A stretch of 33,231 nucleotides of DNA from Pirellulales bacterium. Its GTDB lineage: Bacteria > Planctomycetota > Planctomycetia > Pirellulales > S012-138. The notes under the pieces are model-generated. The model was given only the letters and a program-made list of their open reading frames with translations, was not told where the DNA came from and did no database searches. Shown here piece after piece: positions 33,029-33,231 of the stretch. The first letter of the stretch is position 1, and the number at the start of each line of letters is the position of its first letter. The translations under genes and the position numbers were made by a program. The DNA is taken from positions 1 to 33,231 of the forward strand of contig JALCBR010000056.1 of NCBI GenBank assembly GCA_028066245.1. Direction: 5' to 3'.

Positions 33029-33231
33029 AACATCTCCTTGATGGTTTCTGTTTGTCGGTAGTTCCCGTCGCTTCGCGGACGTGTGATTGAATTGCCGTGA
33101 CATTCCGCGCGCCCTGCTCTCAGGCGTACGGGCGAAATTGACATTGGTCAAATTTTTCCATCCTCCAGGGGGGTGGCGCAAACGCTTCACACCCCTGCAA
33201 TGGACCAGCAACGGGACCGCAAACATCACCG
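33027..33231 (-). repeat. Dispersed modular repeat, copy running off the window (copy B)
   Basis: Its reverse complement matches 10031 to about 10240 with roughly 80-85 percent identity by eye over some 205 bases. It contains module 2 (33119-33155), identical over 37 bases to 9907-9943. One end touches the stop codon of the DUF2330 gene, and the other end lies beyond the window. Confidence 0.8.

Noticed and set aside
1-33231. CRISPR array, tRNA, rRNA or prophage genes
   Set aside because: I looked for regularly spaced identical direct repeats, TTCGAATC-type tRNA arms and integrase or capsid motifs, and saw none. The repeats present are few, non-periodic and of a different kind.

Overview
The window reads as a piece of a planctomycete chromosome, most likely of the Pirellulales type. 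This is inferred from protein content, not from a marker gene. The signs are a twin-arginine-exported hydroxypyruvate-isomerase-like TIM barrel, DUF2752 and DUF2330 proteins, a trypsin-like protease fused to TPRs, a gluzincin metallopeptidase carrying a LecA-like jelly-roll, single genes scattered on both strands with few long operons, and moderately high GC. I saw no rRNA, tRNA, CRISPR array, transposase or phage gene.

Layout. Positions 1-3600 (+): the C-terminal end of a YmdB-type phosphodiesterase, a DUF2752 membrane protein, a lipoprotein and an exported FAD oxidoreductase. Positions 3639-5011 (-): an overlapping pair of an HD-GYP protein and a PilZ-domain protein, a small c-di-GMP module. 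Positions 5319-7166 (-): a small membrane protein and the metallopeptidase. Positions 7409-9063 (+): a soluble histidine kinase without a partner regulator and a zinc-ribbon membrane protein. Positions 9096-9299 (-): a 67-residue protein. Positions 9300-10454: a long gene-free stretch holding a dispersed repeat. Positions 10455-12339 (+): a methyltransferase and the Hyi-like isomerase.

Positions 12486-15313 (-): a Cys-repeat protein of unknown function, a membrane protein and a lipoate-protein ligase homologue. Positions 15786-16559 (+): a polyprenol-phosphate mannosyltransferase-like GT2. Positions 16699-21072 (-): a zinc-ribbon methyltransferase, a radical SAM/SPASM protein, an LDH-like malate dehydrogenase and an exported PrcB-like protein. 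Positions 21362-22132 (+): an AlkA-type DNA glycosylase, followed by a strong bidirectional terminator. Positions 22381-24690 (-): the exported trypsin-TPR protein.

Positions 25232-28852 (+) form the most coherent operon: an ArsR-family repressor with a C-terminal Cys pair, an aquaglyceroporin, an exported transglutaminase-like protein and a COG0523 (CobW/P47K) GTPase with a CxCC motif. A promoter with a 7-5-7 palindrome at the expected start point lies in front of it. The first two genes suggest a metalloid- or metal-responsive operon of the ArsR-AqpS kind; the last two are unusual company. Positions 28963-31016 (-): an ABC-2 type exporter (ATPase plus permease). Positions 31448-33028 (+): a DUF2330 protein.

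Two structures are not explained by genes. One is a modular dispersed repeat family found at 9836-10348, 12441-12482, 17874-17991 and 33027-33231. The other is a set of four exact 15-residue Cys units in the protein encoded at 13868-15313.
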